A stretch of 64,000 nucleotides of DNA from Catonia carolina (lineage: Eukaryota; Arthropoda; Insecta; Hemiptera; Achilidae), in assembly GCA_035578175.1 (NCBI GenBank), contig JAQMRL010000003.1, positions 100,738,969 through 100,802,968 on the forward strand. The letters are read 5' to 3'. Made by a program: the position numbers and the translations under genes. Within the stretch, counting starts at the first letter, position 1, and each line of letters begins with the position of its first letter. The notes under the pieces were generated by a model. It did no database searches, was not told the DNA's origin, and was given only the letters and a program-made list of their open reading frames with translations. Positions 30,116 through 42,894 of the stretch are shown here, in pieces.

Positions 30116-33028
30116 TATCTGTTGAAAACTAATTGTTTTTTTTTCAAAATTATTTTTTTGAGTTTTGTGAATTTTAGAAAATATTTTAACGTAGTACAAA
30201 ATCTACTACTTGACTTGTGCGAATTAGTTCCCCCAATAATACTAATTTATTTTGTAATAATTGTATCTGTGTTATTTATGAATTAAGATATCCACCTTGA
30301 ACGGTTTCCGTCATAACAACTACTCTTCAAAACAAACTGAACTTCGCAACGCTGCCGTTAAAATAGTAGAACCATCAAAATTTAAATTTCATTATTTTAT
30401 TATTTTCTTCTATACAGTTTTTACCGATGTTAATTTTCAAATTTTTTGTAGAAATCTGAATGTTGTCTTTTTACAACCACGTAAATAATATTAAATCCGC
30501 TTAATGAAACTCTGTGTGCAAGAATAACTAGAATCTCAGTTTAAAATATACTGGATTTTGAGTTTTAAATAGGATAGTGATGAGTTGTTAGATTATTTTT
30601 TTTAATATTAAACAATACATGATGTTTCTTAAGGAAGTCTCTACTCCTATCTCAACAACGTTAAAGTTTGACCCTTTTTCTCAGGAATGATTGGAGATAA
30701 TTACTCCAAATTTTTAACTCACATATATCAAAATATTTTGTAAATTTTAACGTAGTCGTTTGTTGGTATGATCATTAAAATAAAAACAGATTTTTTTCCG
30801 AGATAATCATTGTGTATTTCATATTTCACATTGGAAAATAAGTTATAACGGAGAAACTAACAAACCCTTGTGTTAAAAGTCCAGTGATATGTATACAAAC
30901 TTTCAAGAAATTATCTCTCCCAATTCCTTAGAAAACCGGTTTTTTTATTAAAAAATGACTTTTCGATAAAAATATTTACAAATTTGTTTCCAAAAATAAT
31001 AAACATTAAATGTTGTTTTTTGTAATCATGACACTAATATATAAAAAATTGCATATATCAAAAACTACTTATCATGATTTCATAAATTATATTTTAAATC
31101 AAACACAAAAACTATTCTACAAAAAAGTCAATTTTAAAATTTTTACCAAAATTGGATTAGGACCTCTTTTAAATTGTAAGAGGTAACCGAAACAAAGGCT
31201 GAGCCGCAAATAAAGAAAAGTAAAAACTTCACAATTCAATTTACTCAAACTAATTAAACATGTTAACTTAATCTGAGATGATAATAATTTTATTTAAACG
31301 TAAATTATATGGTTCGGTAAAAATATAGGGAATTACTTTTTAGCGCATAAGTAATGGTGACCATTTAATTGTCATAAATAAAACAAGTTGATCAATGTTA
31401 GAGCAGAACGATTAACAGTAAAGGAGACAATTAAAAGAGTAAAATGTTAGTTAAGATTTGTATCAACTGTTTGCCCATTACAATTGATGATAGAACAAAA
31501 ACAATGCTGTTTAACGTTGTGAAGTTTTAACATTTTCCAGAATTCAGTTCTAAATATATTTAAAATGATAAATAAAGGTTAATAATTTATTTTTTTGATA
31601 GTTACTGTTCTCACCCGAATATAAAATATTTGAATCTTCTAAGTATTGTTTAATCACGTAAAAAATACTAAATTTTCTTTCCCGATAATATTTTAGTTAA
31701 ATAAAATTGTTTATCGACAGGCGTTTGATGAAGTAGTGAACAACTTTCTACGCTACTAGCGGAGGATAACTGGTTCGATTTGCGGCTAGGTTTGAAAATT
31801 ATATATATATCGTTGAAACCCATGACAATTTCTTATAATAGCAGTTTATTATTTTTTAACTAGAAGAAAATTTATTATTAATTTTTTGTTGAGTTTTAGA
31901 CAATCATTTATGATAAAGTATATTTCGTTAATTTATTATAAAATGTCGTTATTTTATGCAATAAAAGTTACAAGTTCTTTTTTTAAATTTTTTTTAAAAT
32001 CAATATCTAATGGTCGTACAGAGTGTTTCTGAAAGAAACCGTACAGAAAAACTTACGATACAGACTTATTATTTCCAAAATAAAAAAGTATATTTTAAAT
32101 TATCTAAAAGCATTTCTATTGAATTTTTTATTATTTTTGGTAAATTGTACAATAAATAATCAACTATGACACAAAAATTACTTGTTGATATTACTTGCAA
32201 TAGTAAAAACACCTGTATATTTTTTCAAAATATTTCTAAAACAGAGTATTTTCAGCGGTTCATTAAGTATTTTTATCGAACACGACGTTCTTCGTCAATT
32301 TTTGATGATTTTATATTTTAACATGACTAGATAAAATAATAACGTAATTTCAGATTATTGTAGTTTTTCAACAAAGTTAAATTGTATAAATTTGTGTTCT
32401 TCCCGTCCATAATGTTGCATGATAAGAAAATTATCTTAACTATATCAAAGTAAATTTATTCAGATTCGATAAGTCTTTTCGGAATTCCATATGTATTCTA
32501 TAATTAATTATTTCTGTTAAATTAAAGTTAGCGTAGATCTGAGGCTATTTTTTGTATTATTATAAGTAAAATGTTTTTTAAGCTTTTTCATATATCTACT
32601 GATAATCTATTTTAAATTTTTTTTAAATTTTATTGTAATTAACTAAGGTTTAATTTTAAGGTGAATTAACTTCTAGTTATAGATATATTAATGCCCATGT
32701 ATGAAGAATTTGTAGACATAAAAAATTATGTAATCCGCCAAATTGTTTAACATATTAAAAAAGTAACTGTGTATTTAATTTTACCGAAATTATTTGAATG
32801 CTTGTAATTTGTTGGATTGGAAATAACCAAACTTTTCACATTACATAAGAAATCTAATTTAATAAAATAATAATGGTTTAATCTAGATTTTCTCAGTATG
32901 ATGCAAGTCTTCGGAATGCCATTTCCTTAAATATTTTATTTTTTAATAACCTTTGGATTTATGTTAACACTACGAATACTGTACAAGTCAAATATTTTTT
33001 AAGAAAACAAATTTATACTCCAGTTTAT
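30116..33028. other. Long AT-rich stretch, no gene seen
   Basis: Open frames here (for example 30297-30488) have no motif. A B-box-like 'ggttcgatttgcggctag' at about 31770 might be a SINE relic, but no head or tail supports it. Confidence 0.5.
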
Positions 33029-33030
33029 TT

Positions 33031-33470
33031 TTATATGGTGTCCCACTTACTCAAAATGACAGAATAAAATATCTTAGTCTCTACATCGACAAAAGACTAA
33101 CGTGTAACCAACATGTTAACGAAACGCGAAAAACTTTAGAAGTTAGATGTAAACAAACTATATTCATTGATTTCAAGGTATTCTAAACTTCTACTTCATC
33201 TAAAACTTAATTTATAAATTTTAACTTAGACCCGTTAGGATGTATAGCAACCAAATGTACTATTGTGCCAAACCGTCTATCATTTTGAAAGTACAACACG
33301 TTCAGTCTAAACTGTTAAAACAGATAACCTTTAATGTAATGAACTTTAACATTACTCGCAGACTTACACGTTCCACACATCAACGATGTGTCCTTACGCA
33401 CATACTTACGGTTTAAAAATAAATTAACCAATAATCCGAACCAACTAACCCTTTGTAGTGCAGTACTTCG
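33031..33470 (+). pseudogene. Jockey-clade LINE remnant, heavily decayed
   Basis: Successive frames read IKYLSLYIDKRLTCNQHVNE and TRKTLE. Weak pieces of the thumb follow, including a degraded 'NITRRLTR' step, a HINDV-like segment, and LRFKNKLTNNPNQLTL near the end. The first block is the VKYLGxxLDxxLTWxxHI motif of jockey C-terminal regions. Many stops and frameshifts are present. It lies far from other copies and is probably old. Confidence 0.6.
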
Positions 33471-33474
33471 GGGG

Positions 33475-36400
33475 AAAATATACATGTTGTAACATGTTAA
33501 ATTTTGTTTTATAGGGACTTGAATAATGTATTTTTAGTGCCAGAAAAGTAAGATATTCCTTTTTTTATCTTAAGCCCTGGTAAGTATATTTACCAAAGAA
33601 CGTTTATTGAAATGAAAATCACATAATGTTAATGCTTATTAAAACAGGTTGTGGTACGATGTAGCAGAAAAATGTGTAGAATAACTTATGTTAACTTTAT
33701 ACGGTTTTTACGGAAGTTTTTTACGGCTTTCCCGTAAAAAACTCGACTTTTCTAAGCACAGTTCAAAAGTAACAGCAAAACAACACGGTTGGGTACGCTG
33801 GTATGAATCCTTATCACATTCGTGTAACTCATGAAGTAAATTGTCGCTGCGCACTAATTTCAAAATGTGGATAGACTACTTACCAGAAAACATCTATAAA
33901 ACCATAAAATTCCAATAGGGTTCAACTGCATAGCTTATTCTTAATTTTAAAAAATCGACCTTATTGCTTGTGGTAAGTATACTTATCAAAGACCTATAAA
34001 GGGTTAACCCTATACGACACACGACTGTGGAGTATGGATATCATTAGGTGTCAAAATGAAAGAAAAAGTAAATAAAATAATAATTTAAAAATGTAACTTC
34101 ATGCTTACGGTTGGAGTACTATCAATTGGCAGCTATCTTCTCAATGTCATAGAATTTTCAGTGTTTGGATTAATTTTTAACGATTTGCTTGTTCTTAACT
34201 TATACAGTTGCAAATAAAAATATCTTGCATATTCAAAAAAACTTTCGATTGTAACTTTTAAAAAAGTATATATTCTATTTTTTTGTATCTAAAGTATAAA
34301 CTACTCTAAAATAGTGATATCAACTTTTAAACTACAACAATCTACTAAAGCTATTACCAAGGTTTTAACTTTATTTTTGACGAATTCTTTAATTAGTGAT
34401 GTAACTTATATTCTTGAGAGGCAGCTAATGTAGATTCAACAGAAATTACTAACAGAATTCTTCTTATTTAATTGTGCTTCTTGAACTTCTTAAGTAGTTT
34501 TTTATTAATTTTAATTACGTATGAAATCTTTCACCAGCTACAGAGACGGGGAGTGTTAATAAAATTTTCAGAGCTACAACAGTATTTAGATGAAAAATAA
34601 TTTAATTAGTTGCCTCAAATCATGTAAATCATATAACGGTTTTATAGGATATGCTTTGCACTGTTAGATAAAATGTCTTTTATTTTTTAGCGAGCGCTCG
34701 TCAACGATGCATCTATACCAGAAACCGAAATCAAAAGCGCTTAGGCAGAGGAAAGCGATAAATCGTAGCTATATGTCAACATCGAAATAGCATAGGAAAA
34801 TAAAGAAAAGTGTTGCGTAATTTTTTTTAATTATTGAATGGTTAAAATTATATTTTGATTTCGCTACTTGTGCCCCGTTACGTTTCCTGATGCATCATCG
34901 GAACCATCAAACGGTTCCTCTGTATCATAGCACGGCACGGCCCTGATTATTTTAAATAATAAGTTCCATGAAATCAAAACATAAATCAAAACACAGTTGT
35001 TTTTTAGCTTTTATTATTGTTATAGGGAACTGTGCTTTATTGAAAACCACCCAATTTGATCGCTGCTTTTCGCTGTATTTTTTTGACGTGTTTCAGCATG
35101 TATTTTTGAATAGGGACCCCCAGTGGAGTTTGTTCAGGAATGGCTGTCAGCTGGTCACCGTACTAAGTCGCTTGCCCAACCAGTGTTGCTTAACAAATAA
35201 TAGCAACTTTCTACCAGCTGACTGACTGGGTTGGCCCGAAGGCTAACACAGTTTTTAACTTATAGTATCTACTAATAGATTCAAGGTTATATTTATTTTC
35301 ATGGTACAGTAATAGGTTTACAATTTTTTTTCATTGCTCAGCATTATTGTAGATTGGAATTTTTATAACTATGTAACAATTTATTCATTAAAATATAATG
35401 TACTTTGGAATTTTTTCTGACTGTATTAGATTCCATGACACATAGTTATCAATAGTGGAGAATCGTTTAACTATTTCTGATCATTTAGTTAATTGTAAAT
35501 ATTCATTTAGTCCATTTAACGTATGAATGTACTTTCTTGTGAATAAATTCCTCTGGTCAGCGTTTTGTTTGGCTAGAGAAATAATTACTAATATTATTCA
35601 ATTTTTATTTAAATTTCGTAAGTTTACAATCATTATTTATTCTGATGCAATCGCTAATGGTTCGCGTGAAGTAATATGTATAAAAAATTCTAAACTTAAA
35701 ATACCAACCCAAAAAATACTGAAGTAATCTCTGAAGGTTTTAATTTTAAAAAAATTATATACTAAAAAATATTTGGAGAACTAATGCGCTGTTGATAGTA
35801 CTTGTAGTAACACTATATTTTTACATGTTTTTGTCTCAATCGATATAATTTTCAATCGTTAAACAAATTATAAACTGTTATTTTAGTTCTCAGAGATTAT
35901 AAAATATAGGTTCGAAAATTATAATAAGAGAAATTCGTTTAACATTTTTAAATTTAAATAATGTAGTTTGTATAGGGTTTTGTAAATAAAGTTTGAAATA
36001 ATATATAGACTTATACACAAAAATTGGTTTTAATTTTTTTTAAAAAACCTGTAGTTTGTAGTAGGTTTAGTAAAAAAGTAAACTTTTGATATACTATTAT
36101 CTGCGTAAGTACTAGATCAACGCCGTAAAATTTAAATTTGTAACGAAACTTAGGTGTTTTAATAAATCTAGATTATGTTGTCACCTGCTTAAGAAAACAT
36201 AAAAATTTGTGGACTAATTTTGGAATAACACCCAATAATTACGGAGTAAAAATAAATTTAATTTTTAATATGAAAAAATAAATTCTTTATGAATAATATC
36301 AAATTACGATATAATTAAAATTAAGTATAATATTCTATTTTATTAATTATTTCAACATGTAAAGCCCAGTCCCAAAATTCATTAGGTATAAAAAATTTTA

Positions 36401-36650
36401 AATGATTTTCTCCTTTCTTTAAATCAAGACATTAGACTATATTTAACGATTACGGAATTAAAATTGTCTCTTTGGTAACAGTATACTATTTAAAATTAAG
36501 TACATTGTTCTTTTAATGTACACGAATTGATTAATTTTGTAGTTCAATATTAATAAAATGATGGATAAGTATTCTTCTTTTATAAGTTTTCGGAACTGTT
36601 TTTGTACTTAGAGTTAGTTTATATGATATCTACTTATTTTATAAGTATAT
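33475..36650. other. Long AT-rich stretch, no gene seen
   Basis: No coding motif. Around 35120-35235 the pieces 'ctaagtcgcttgcccaa' and 'tgactgggttggcccgaagg' have weak counterparts near 58335-58415, perhaps relics of one more repeat family. Two similar palindrome-like sites ('ggtaagtatatttacc', 'ggtaagtatacttatc') lie near 33580 and 33973. Confidence 0.4.
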
Positions 36651-36756
36651 AAAAGGATAAGCATGTAAATTAGACGGGGTGTTTTATTTACAACATTTCT
36701 TTCAACAAACTTATTTGAGTTCGATGTTTTATACAGATTCAAGTAACATTCACTCA

Positions 36757-36912
36757 CCTGTTATTTCCGCGCCGGAGTCCAGCACGATAGTAATGACGCT
36801 TCCCGATCCCGTTCGCATGTTATAGCTTCGTGGCGCAAATCTCATTGGTGGGTAAGTTAAGGGCGGGGGTGTACTCCACGACTTGTCTCGACACGATGTG
36901 TTTATACCCTTC
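36757..36912 (-). CDS. Candidate promoter and first coding exon of an unknown gene
   Basis: This is the only GC- and CpG-rich spot in a long AT-rich region. On the minus strand there is a TATAAA (36906-36901), about 56 bp later an ATG (36845), then 29 codons beginning MRFAPRSYN and ending VLDSGAEIT plus one base. They run straight into CAG|GTGAGT, an excellent 5' splice site (exon end 36758). Codon third positions are GC-rich, unlike the surroundings. The string VLDSGAE resembles a retroviral-type aspartic protease active site (hydrophobic-D-S/T-G-A), but 29 residues are too few to decide. It could also be chance in a CpG-rich patch. I do not recognise the protein and found no next exon. Confidence 0.3.
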
Positions 36913-37001
36913 TCTCTCTGTTTTTAGGTAGACATCTGCTTTTGTTCGCCCACTTCTCTTCGCTCGTCAATAATTTGAAGTTCATCTCCTTTATTTATGG
37001 T
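36852..37001 (+). other. Competing plus-strand splice signals in the GC-rich island
   Basis: On the plus strand GGTGG|GTAAGT (36852) and a pyrimidine-rich acceptor ending 'tgtttttag' (36927) would bound a 76-bp intron, a normal insect size. The following 72-bp segment ends ATG|GTAAGT (about 37000). No long frame is open across it, so it would be a 5' UTR exon. This conflicts with the minus-strand reading; a divergent promoter could explain both. Confidence 0.25.
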
Positions 37002-37009
37002 AAGTAATT

Positions 37010-37395
37010 TTTCTATAGTATGATATAAGTGCATTGTATGACTTGTTAACTTAATATACTTTTAAAATAATTTTGGCCACTTTCGCCGACTCAGATTGTT
37101 AATCAAAAGCTCCTAGGTTTGATTTCCGGGTAAAGTCTACAAATTTTAACAAGTTATAAAACCTACCGTTATAGTTTTATAGTATCAAAGCTAAAGCTGT
37201 TAAAACAGCTTTACATAAACCAAAAATATAATTAGGAAACCTTAATATAAAATTGTTATTATTATTAATCGTTGTGCGTTTTCGTGTGTTATATTATTGA
37301 TTTTTTGTCAATTATCACCAAAATATTTTTTAAGAAAAATTAATTTAGCGCTCTTAATCAATTTAATACAAAAAAATATTAAATATTTTATACTA
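37010..37395. other. AT-rich stretch, nothing recognised
   Basis: A B-box-like 'taggtttgatttccgggt' (about 37112) has no matching head or tail. Nothing else is seen. Confidence 0.35.
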
Positions 37396-38390
37396 CAAAA
37401 ATAGTTCTGTTTCTTATCACATAGTCGGTCAATTATACGACTGAACTATTTAAAAACAGAAGAGGGAGAGGTGTAAAATACACTAGTCAGAGTTATCTTC
37501 TCTGAGAGCATGAATTTTATACATCCAGATTCTGGTGAACAAAGTGAAGGTGTCACTTGCAGGGTGGAAAGTGGGTGCTTTTCGGAGGACTTGGCATGCT
37601 GATAAGCATACTCTTTCAACTCAGTAAGGAAGGCAATAGTAAACCACCTTACTCCGAATTTTTATATAGTAAAACCTCTAGAGGTTCAAACCAGCCTTTC
37701 GGCTGTTGACCTAAAGAAAAATCAATTTACCGTGGAGACGGCTTTGTTAAATTTCACATTAATTTCCAATAACAATAAAAAATATTTGCACACTATCTGC
37801 TAGTTTCAGAGCTATAAAAATTAGTTCTTTTTCTTATTACATGGTCAGCTAATTGTATGACTGAACCGTTTAAGAATAGAAGAAGTAGAGGTGTAAAAGA
37901 CATTAGTCAGACTTATCTCCTCTGAGATAGTAATAAATTTCACTATACAGCCTGACCCTGTGTTGACTGAAGTGAGGTGTCATTTGCCCGGTGGAAAGTG
38001 GGTGCTTTTCTGAGGACTTGGCATGCTGATAAGCATACTCTTTCAACTCTGTGAGGAAAGCAATAGTAAACCTCATTTCCTCATTCAACCTAAATCCTCA
38101 TTTTTTACTTAGTAAAACCTCTAGAGGTTCAAACCAGCGTTTTGGCTGCTGACCAAAAAAAATAAATAAATTTACCGTGGAGACAGCTTTGTTAAATCTC
38201 ACATTAATTAACAATAACAATAAAAATTTTTTGCACGCTATCTGCTAGCTCTGAGGCTACAAAAAATAGTTCTGTTTCTTATCACATATCAGCCAATTAT
38301 ATGACTGAACCATTTAAGAATAGAAGAAGTAGAGGTGTAAAAAACACTAGTCAGAGTTATCTTCTCTGAGATAGTAATAAATTTGTTCCA
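37395..38390 (+). repeat. Family B tandem array, three units
   Basis: Three direct units start at about 37401, 37821 and 38266 (periods about 420 and 445). The first two run to the family end ('tctagaggttcaaaccagc', 'gctgttgacctaaa' or similar). They are joined by a shared linker containing 'tttaccgtggagac.gctttg' and 'cacgctatctgctag'-like sequence. The third stops at 'gatagtaataaattt'. Because the linkers match too, this is a true tandem duplication rather than independent insertions. Confidence 0.85.
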
Positions 38391-38492
38391 TATTTTAATT
38401 TTGATGGGGTATTCTTTACTTGGTTTAACTTACTTTTTACTAATTTCTCTGGTCAAATAAAAGCGTTGACCAGGAGAGTTTATTTATTAAAA

Positions 38493-39405
38493 ATCTGGTG
38501 TGAAACACTCACACGACTTTCTCTTGCCAATGCAAATAATGAACAATATAACCTAACATTAGTAATAAATAAAAAACCTAACCTCAAAAAAACATAACTT
38601 ATTTTAATCATTAGTGAATGATGCAAAATGAAAATCAACCTCAGTTGGCTTTAAAATACGGAAAATCACTCTTTCAGGCTAAACTTGGCTCTGTAGACAA
38701 AAATGCTCGTAACAAAAGTTTATACATCTTATAATTTCCTATAAATTTGATTATGTACATTTTTGTCGTAAAATGCATCCTAAGGCCGAAATCTTTAAAA
38801 ATCGAATTTTACAGATTTTCATGAAAAAAGAGAATCACTAATTAGGCCTACCGTTAAACTAAGCGTTTATACAATAAAATATTTCAAATAAAAGTTAGGA
38901 TTTTAAATTCTCTACAACGTTTACTATATATATTTTTGCGCTAAAATGCATATTAAGGTCGCAGTCTTAAAAAGACAATCTTTACGAGAAAACCGCCTCC
39001 CCAAGACTTTCAGCTGACATAACGCCTACTTTATCCTGTAGAGAATAAAAAATGTAGTAAATGAGGTGATTTTTAAAGAAATCGTAGGAGCCGTTTTTTA
39101 AAAATCGCAAAAAAGTGAAAAATGACACGAATAAACTGCTACTTCCGGTTGACTGATTTTGGTAAAATTGTTCGTGTCGGGTCCTCTAGTGGTAAATAAC
39201 TTCAGATTCAAGTTTCAACTTTGTGCGATGTTCCGTTCTTGAGATATTTTGTTCACACACACAGGCCAATCGCTAAAAACTTTTTTTTTGGGTTCAGGGG
39301 GTTTGAAAACGTGTAGATCCGGTGAAAACTCGATTTCTAAAAATCGACATGAAAACAATACTTTCCTTTTTATATTATATTCATGTAGGCAAGAGAAAGT
39401 AAAAA
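38493..39405 (-). repeat. Family A repeat, full length
   Basis: Tail end 'aatctggtgtgaaacactca' with 'cacgactttctcttgccaat', through the duplicated middle, to the head 'aggcaagagaaagtaaaaag' at 39405. The (CA)n tract is short here. One of the best-preserved copies; the 3' hairpin stem (GTGTGA/TCACAC) is intact. Confidence 0.92.
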
Positions 39406-39409
39406 GTGT

Positions 39410-40190
39410 CAAAAATCAATCCTAATGTCGATATCTAATGACATTGATCTCTCTATCCGCGTTCCACAGGATTTTGGATACATATTTTAAACTTATTTAG
39501 TTGTGTCATAATTTCCTCATATCTATGATACGAAATCTCTTTAAATACTAAAAAAAACTAATCATTTTTCAAGGTTGATACTTTCATTTAATAATCTTTA
39601 TCGAATTACCTAATTAACATTGAATACCTTTTTCGGATTTCATGAGCTATTGATATGTAGTTATTATATTACTAATATTAGCTAAAAATCTTACAAAGAA
39701 AGTGAAGATTAAGGTTGCCTTTTCCTCTTTAGCAAATGGCTAAATGATACTGTTTTGTTTTACAAACTCTTTGTAAATCCAGTAACCGTATTATCAAGAT
39801 TATCCATTTTCACATACATGTAAAACCGTACTGCTCCATCGTTTTAGTTATGTACATATATTAGTGGTCTGTTTGGATAAAACTCTCCAACAAATTATTT
39901 TAGGTGAAAGTAATTTTCTTTGATGATATCCCTGTTTATTCATCCACAAACAATATTGTTTAGGACCAAGATGAACCACAAGAAAGAGAAAATTGATTAC
40001 TACGTTGCTAATCACAACACTAAATTGTTTGAACAAAACCCTACTTTGCAGGTAGAAAATACATCAATAAATTGCTACAACCTTTAAAAAGTTGTGATAA
40101 TTTAAAATTGTTTAAGAAAAAGCTAAAAAAAAATACTTGATTGATGTAACATTGTTCACGAATTACTTTCTAAATAGTTTTGGTTGAAAT
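39410..40190. other. AT-rich stretch, nothing recognised
   Basis: No motif or repeat of note. Confidence 0.4.
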
Positions 40191-40201
40191 TTTTTTTATC
40201 A

Positions 40202-40590
40202 TCAGTCTCTCGACTGGTTTGATGCAGTTCTCCAAGCTGTTCTATCTTGCGCAAGTTGTTTCATATCTACATACCTGTAACACCCTACATCTTTTGTGAT
40301 TTGCTTTGTATATTCTAACCTTTGCCTTCCTCTGCAATTCACTCCCTCAATATTACCCTCCATTATTGATAGACCTGAATGTCTTAGGATATGCCCCACT
40401 AGCCTACCCCTTTTTTTGGTAAGATGCTTCCGTATACTTCTTTTTTCATTCACTCGCCTAAGAACCTCTAAATTACTTATTTTGTCCCCCCATCTAATCT
40501 TTAACATTTTCCTATAACACCACATTTCGAAAGCTTCTATCTGCTTCCTTTCTACAGCCCCTATGATTCACGTTTCACTCCCGTATAATG
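40202..40590 (-). pseudogene. LINE reverse transcriptase C-terminal tail
   Basis: The minus strand reads AVERKQIEAFEMWCYRKMLK, then IRWGDKISNLEVLRRVNEKR, a KKRGRLVGHILRHSGLSIME segment, a C.GRQRLEYTKQITKDVG segment, and LAQDRTAWRTASNQSRD before a stop. This is the well-known tail of an insect LINE (ERRIEAFEMWCYRRMLKI, LIGHILRH, LEGK..G.RGRGRPRLEY..QI). The 107-residue frame from 40525 is open, and a stop replaces the Trp of the preceding GSETW motif. The polymerase is missing upstream. It is a different LINE group from the tails at 2441 and 47845. Confidence 0.85.
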
Positions 40591-40607
40591 CTACACATAT
40601 TTTGAAA

Positions 40608-40818
40608 AAGTTTGAACACAAATTTTGAAAACATATAAAGTAAAGGTGTTATTTGCAGAGTAGAAAGTAGGTGCTTTTTGGTGGGCGTGGCATCCTGATA
40701 AGTATACTCTTTCAACTCAGTGAGGAAGGCAATGGTAAACCACCTTACTTCTCGGTTTTACTTCGTAAAATCTCTAGAGGTTCAAACCGGCCTGTTGGGT
40801 GTTGACCTAAACAATAAC
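40608..40818 (+). repeat. Family B repeat, 3' half
   Basis: It runs from 'gtaaaggtgttatttgcaga' through 'cctgataagtatactctttc' and 'gtgaggaaggcaatggtaaa' to 'ctctagaggttcaaaccggc' and 'gttgacctaaac'. The 5' half is missing. Confidence 0.85.
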
Positions 40819-40834
40819 ACTATATATAAAAAAT

Positions 40835-41018
40835 GTTCTGTTTTATTTAACGTCGCATCAACTACAGTGGTCATTAGCGACGACGTTGAGTTGTAACTGT
40901 GACGGATGAAATGTTTTTTTTGAAACGTATGAAAATATGCCGTGCCTGAGTGGGATTCGAACCCAACTCTTGATGAGAGGCAAGCACGTTACCAACTACG
41001 CCAATGCTGCCGGCCAAT
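40835..41018 (-). repeat. tRNA-headed SINE with head type 2 and tail type 1
   Basis: On the minus strand the head is 'ggccggcagcattggcgtag' with B box 'ttgggttcgaatcccactca', then 'ggcacggcatattttcatac'. The tail is 'gatgcgacgttaaataaaac'. The head matches the SINE at 49803-49983 but the tail matches the 8620/57678 type. Confidence 0.85.
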
Positions 41019-41019
41019 T

Positions 41020-42815
41020 AAATTTTTCAAATTTAATTATGCATAAATGAAATGTGAAATATTGAAAATATTAAAAAAATAAGACCACGGCTACGAAAAT
41101 TTTGTTTTATTTATTTTCAGGTTGAGAGAAAGTTTTTCTGTTTGTAAAGAATGTCAGTAAATTTAGTTATATTTATTGTTAACTTTAAGCATAACTTTTG
41201 TTAGCACCTAATTTTGAATCGTTTTGTTGTGTAGGCGGCGAAGAATAAAAATTTTGTACATTCTTTATTTTCGGTTTTCCGCATTTTACAGTACATACGC
41301 ATAGATCTATATCAGTGTTTTATAGAAACTTATGAAGTGGCTTATAAAAGACAGCAAATTTTCTAAACAGCAAAGTAGTCACCGGTTCGAGTCTCGTTCG
41401 AGCATGGAAATTTTAATCCGTTGTTGCTGTTCCATAATTAATTGTTAAAGAATAAACATTCGATCCGATTTCAAATAAAATAAAAATAAACAGTCATATG
41501 AATTTATAAGGTATGTATTATTTAACAGTAAGCATATTTTCTGTCTTATTTGTTATTCGAAAATTCTTTTTTAAACAGTGACAAACGCAATAAGTTTACT
41601 ACTTTTAGTGGTTTAAAAGTCGAAACGATTTTAAAAGACACCTGTGGCGTTCCTTCATGGTTTTTCTTGCAGCACGTACCTTACCATAACGCTTGTCCAA
41701 CTAATAAAACTTTATGTATCAAAGTTACCTTCTTTCTTTATTCAGTGGGCTGTACTCGAGTAAATAAAAACTGAAAAGTAAGGTGAGGATAAAGGTAGTA
41801 ATTTTGTAACAAATTAAGTTAGCACTGTTTCCGTGTTAGACAAGCAAGCATGTAAAATACGTCATTGTCTAAAAATCTTTAATGGTTATTATGAAAAGAA
41901 CGCTAAGTTATAAATGACTACACTGCATTCGCCGAGGTTGTACAGTAGCCTATGTAAACATTTCATTTGTGTGGGTGTTTATTCCATGAATTTTATTAAA
42001 TTATATTTGCTGTAATCTTGCCTGTTCACAGTGACACCAGTTCAACTTCTATTTGTTCAGTGATGGACGGTTTACACACGCGCTCCGGTTGTTTGTAATA
42101 AGTTATTATTCGTTATTCAGTATTTTACAGTTAATTTGAAATATTTTTAAGTACCTATTTTTTTAAATGTTTGACATCAGTTTAACTTTTTGTTTTAACA
42201 CAATTTAAATAATTTTCTAGTTCTACGAGCTAGGTATAGGGTAACTGGGGGTAATATGGGAATTTTTAACGTAATTTGTTAATAACAACAAATAAGCACC
42301 ACTAAAGTTTTCGTTATTTTTAAAAGATAATTCTTTACGCCTTTCTTTAGCAGTTACCAAAATTTCATATCGTTAAATTTATGGATTTATTTACAAATTT
42401 ATTAAATTTGAAAAAAACAAAATGTGTTCAATTTACTTTGGTTATTAGGAATAATGAATTGGTTTAATGAAAATAAATTTTTTTTTGGATTTCGAGATCA
42501 AAAAAAGGTAAAATAATTATTTTATAAGATAAATATAATTTTTATGACACATAAGTAGTAATTTTATTTTACGCTGTAGTCATTAATGTAGGCATACGTT
42601 TGTTTACGTTTTTAGGCACTTTTCTTCTCGTTCATGTCCGATATGTGAACCTGCCTCTTTCATTTACGCACGCGCAGTTTGTTTGGCCGTACTGCACAAG
42701 CTTGATGAAATACTATAGCAACCTTTTGCTTCGCTTAAACTAAACGTAAAGCGTTTAACTCCTCATGCGACCCGACACATTGAAATCAAAATCACGATCG
42801 TACAAAATATAATTC
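41020..42815. other. AT-rich stretch, no gene seen
   Basis: An open frame at 41550-41774 has no recognisable motif. A B-box-like 'accggttcgagtctcgttcg' lies at about 41381 without a recognisable head. Confidence 0.4.
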
Positions 42816-42817
42816 TC

Positions 42818-42890
42818 ATCTTATTGGTTCATGGGTTTGCTTATTGTTCTTAAATTGAACGGATTGTAACGTACACACGTTAGGGATTAA
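42818..42890 (+). repeat. SINE of the GGTCATGGGG family, 3' fragment
   Basis: 'ctcatcttattggttcatgg' followed by 'gtttgcttattgttcttaaa' and 'gaacggattgtaacgtacac' is the 3' end shared with 23292-23622. Confidence 0.7.
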
Positions 42891-42894
42891 AAAA

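Noticed and set aside
35110..35230. A further repeat family shared with 58335-58415
   Set aside because: Only short pieces agree and their order is loose; not enough by eye to define a repeat.
41370..41412. SINE at the B-box-like site (also about 31770 and 37112)
   Set aside because: Only the B-box-like string is present, with no A box, body or tail shared with the other SINEs.
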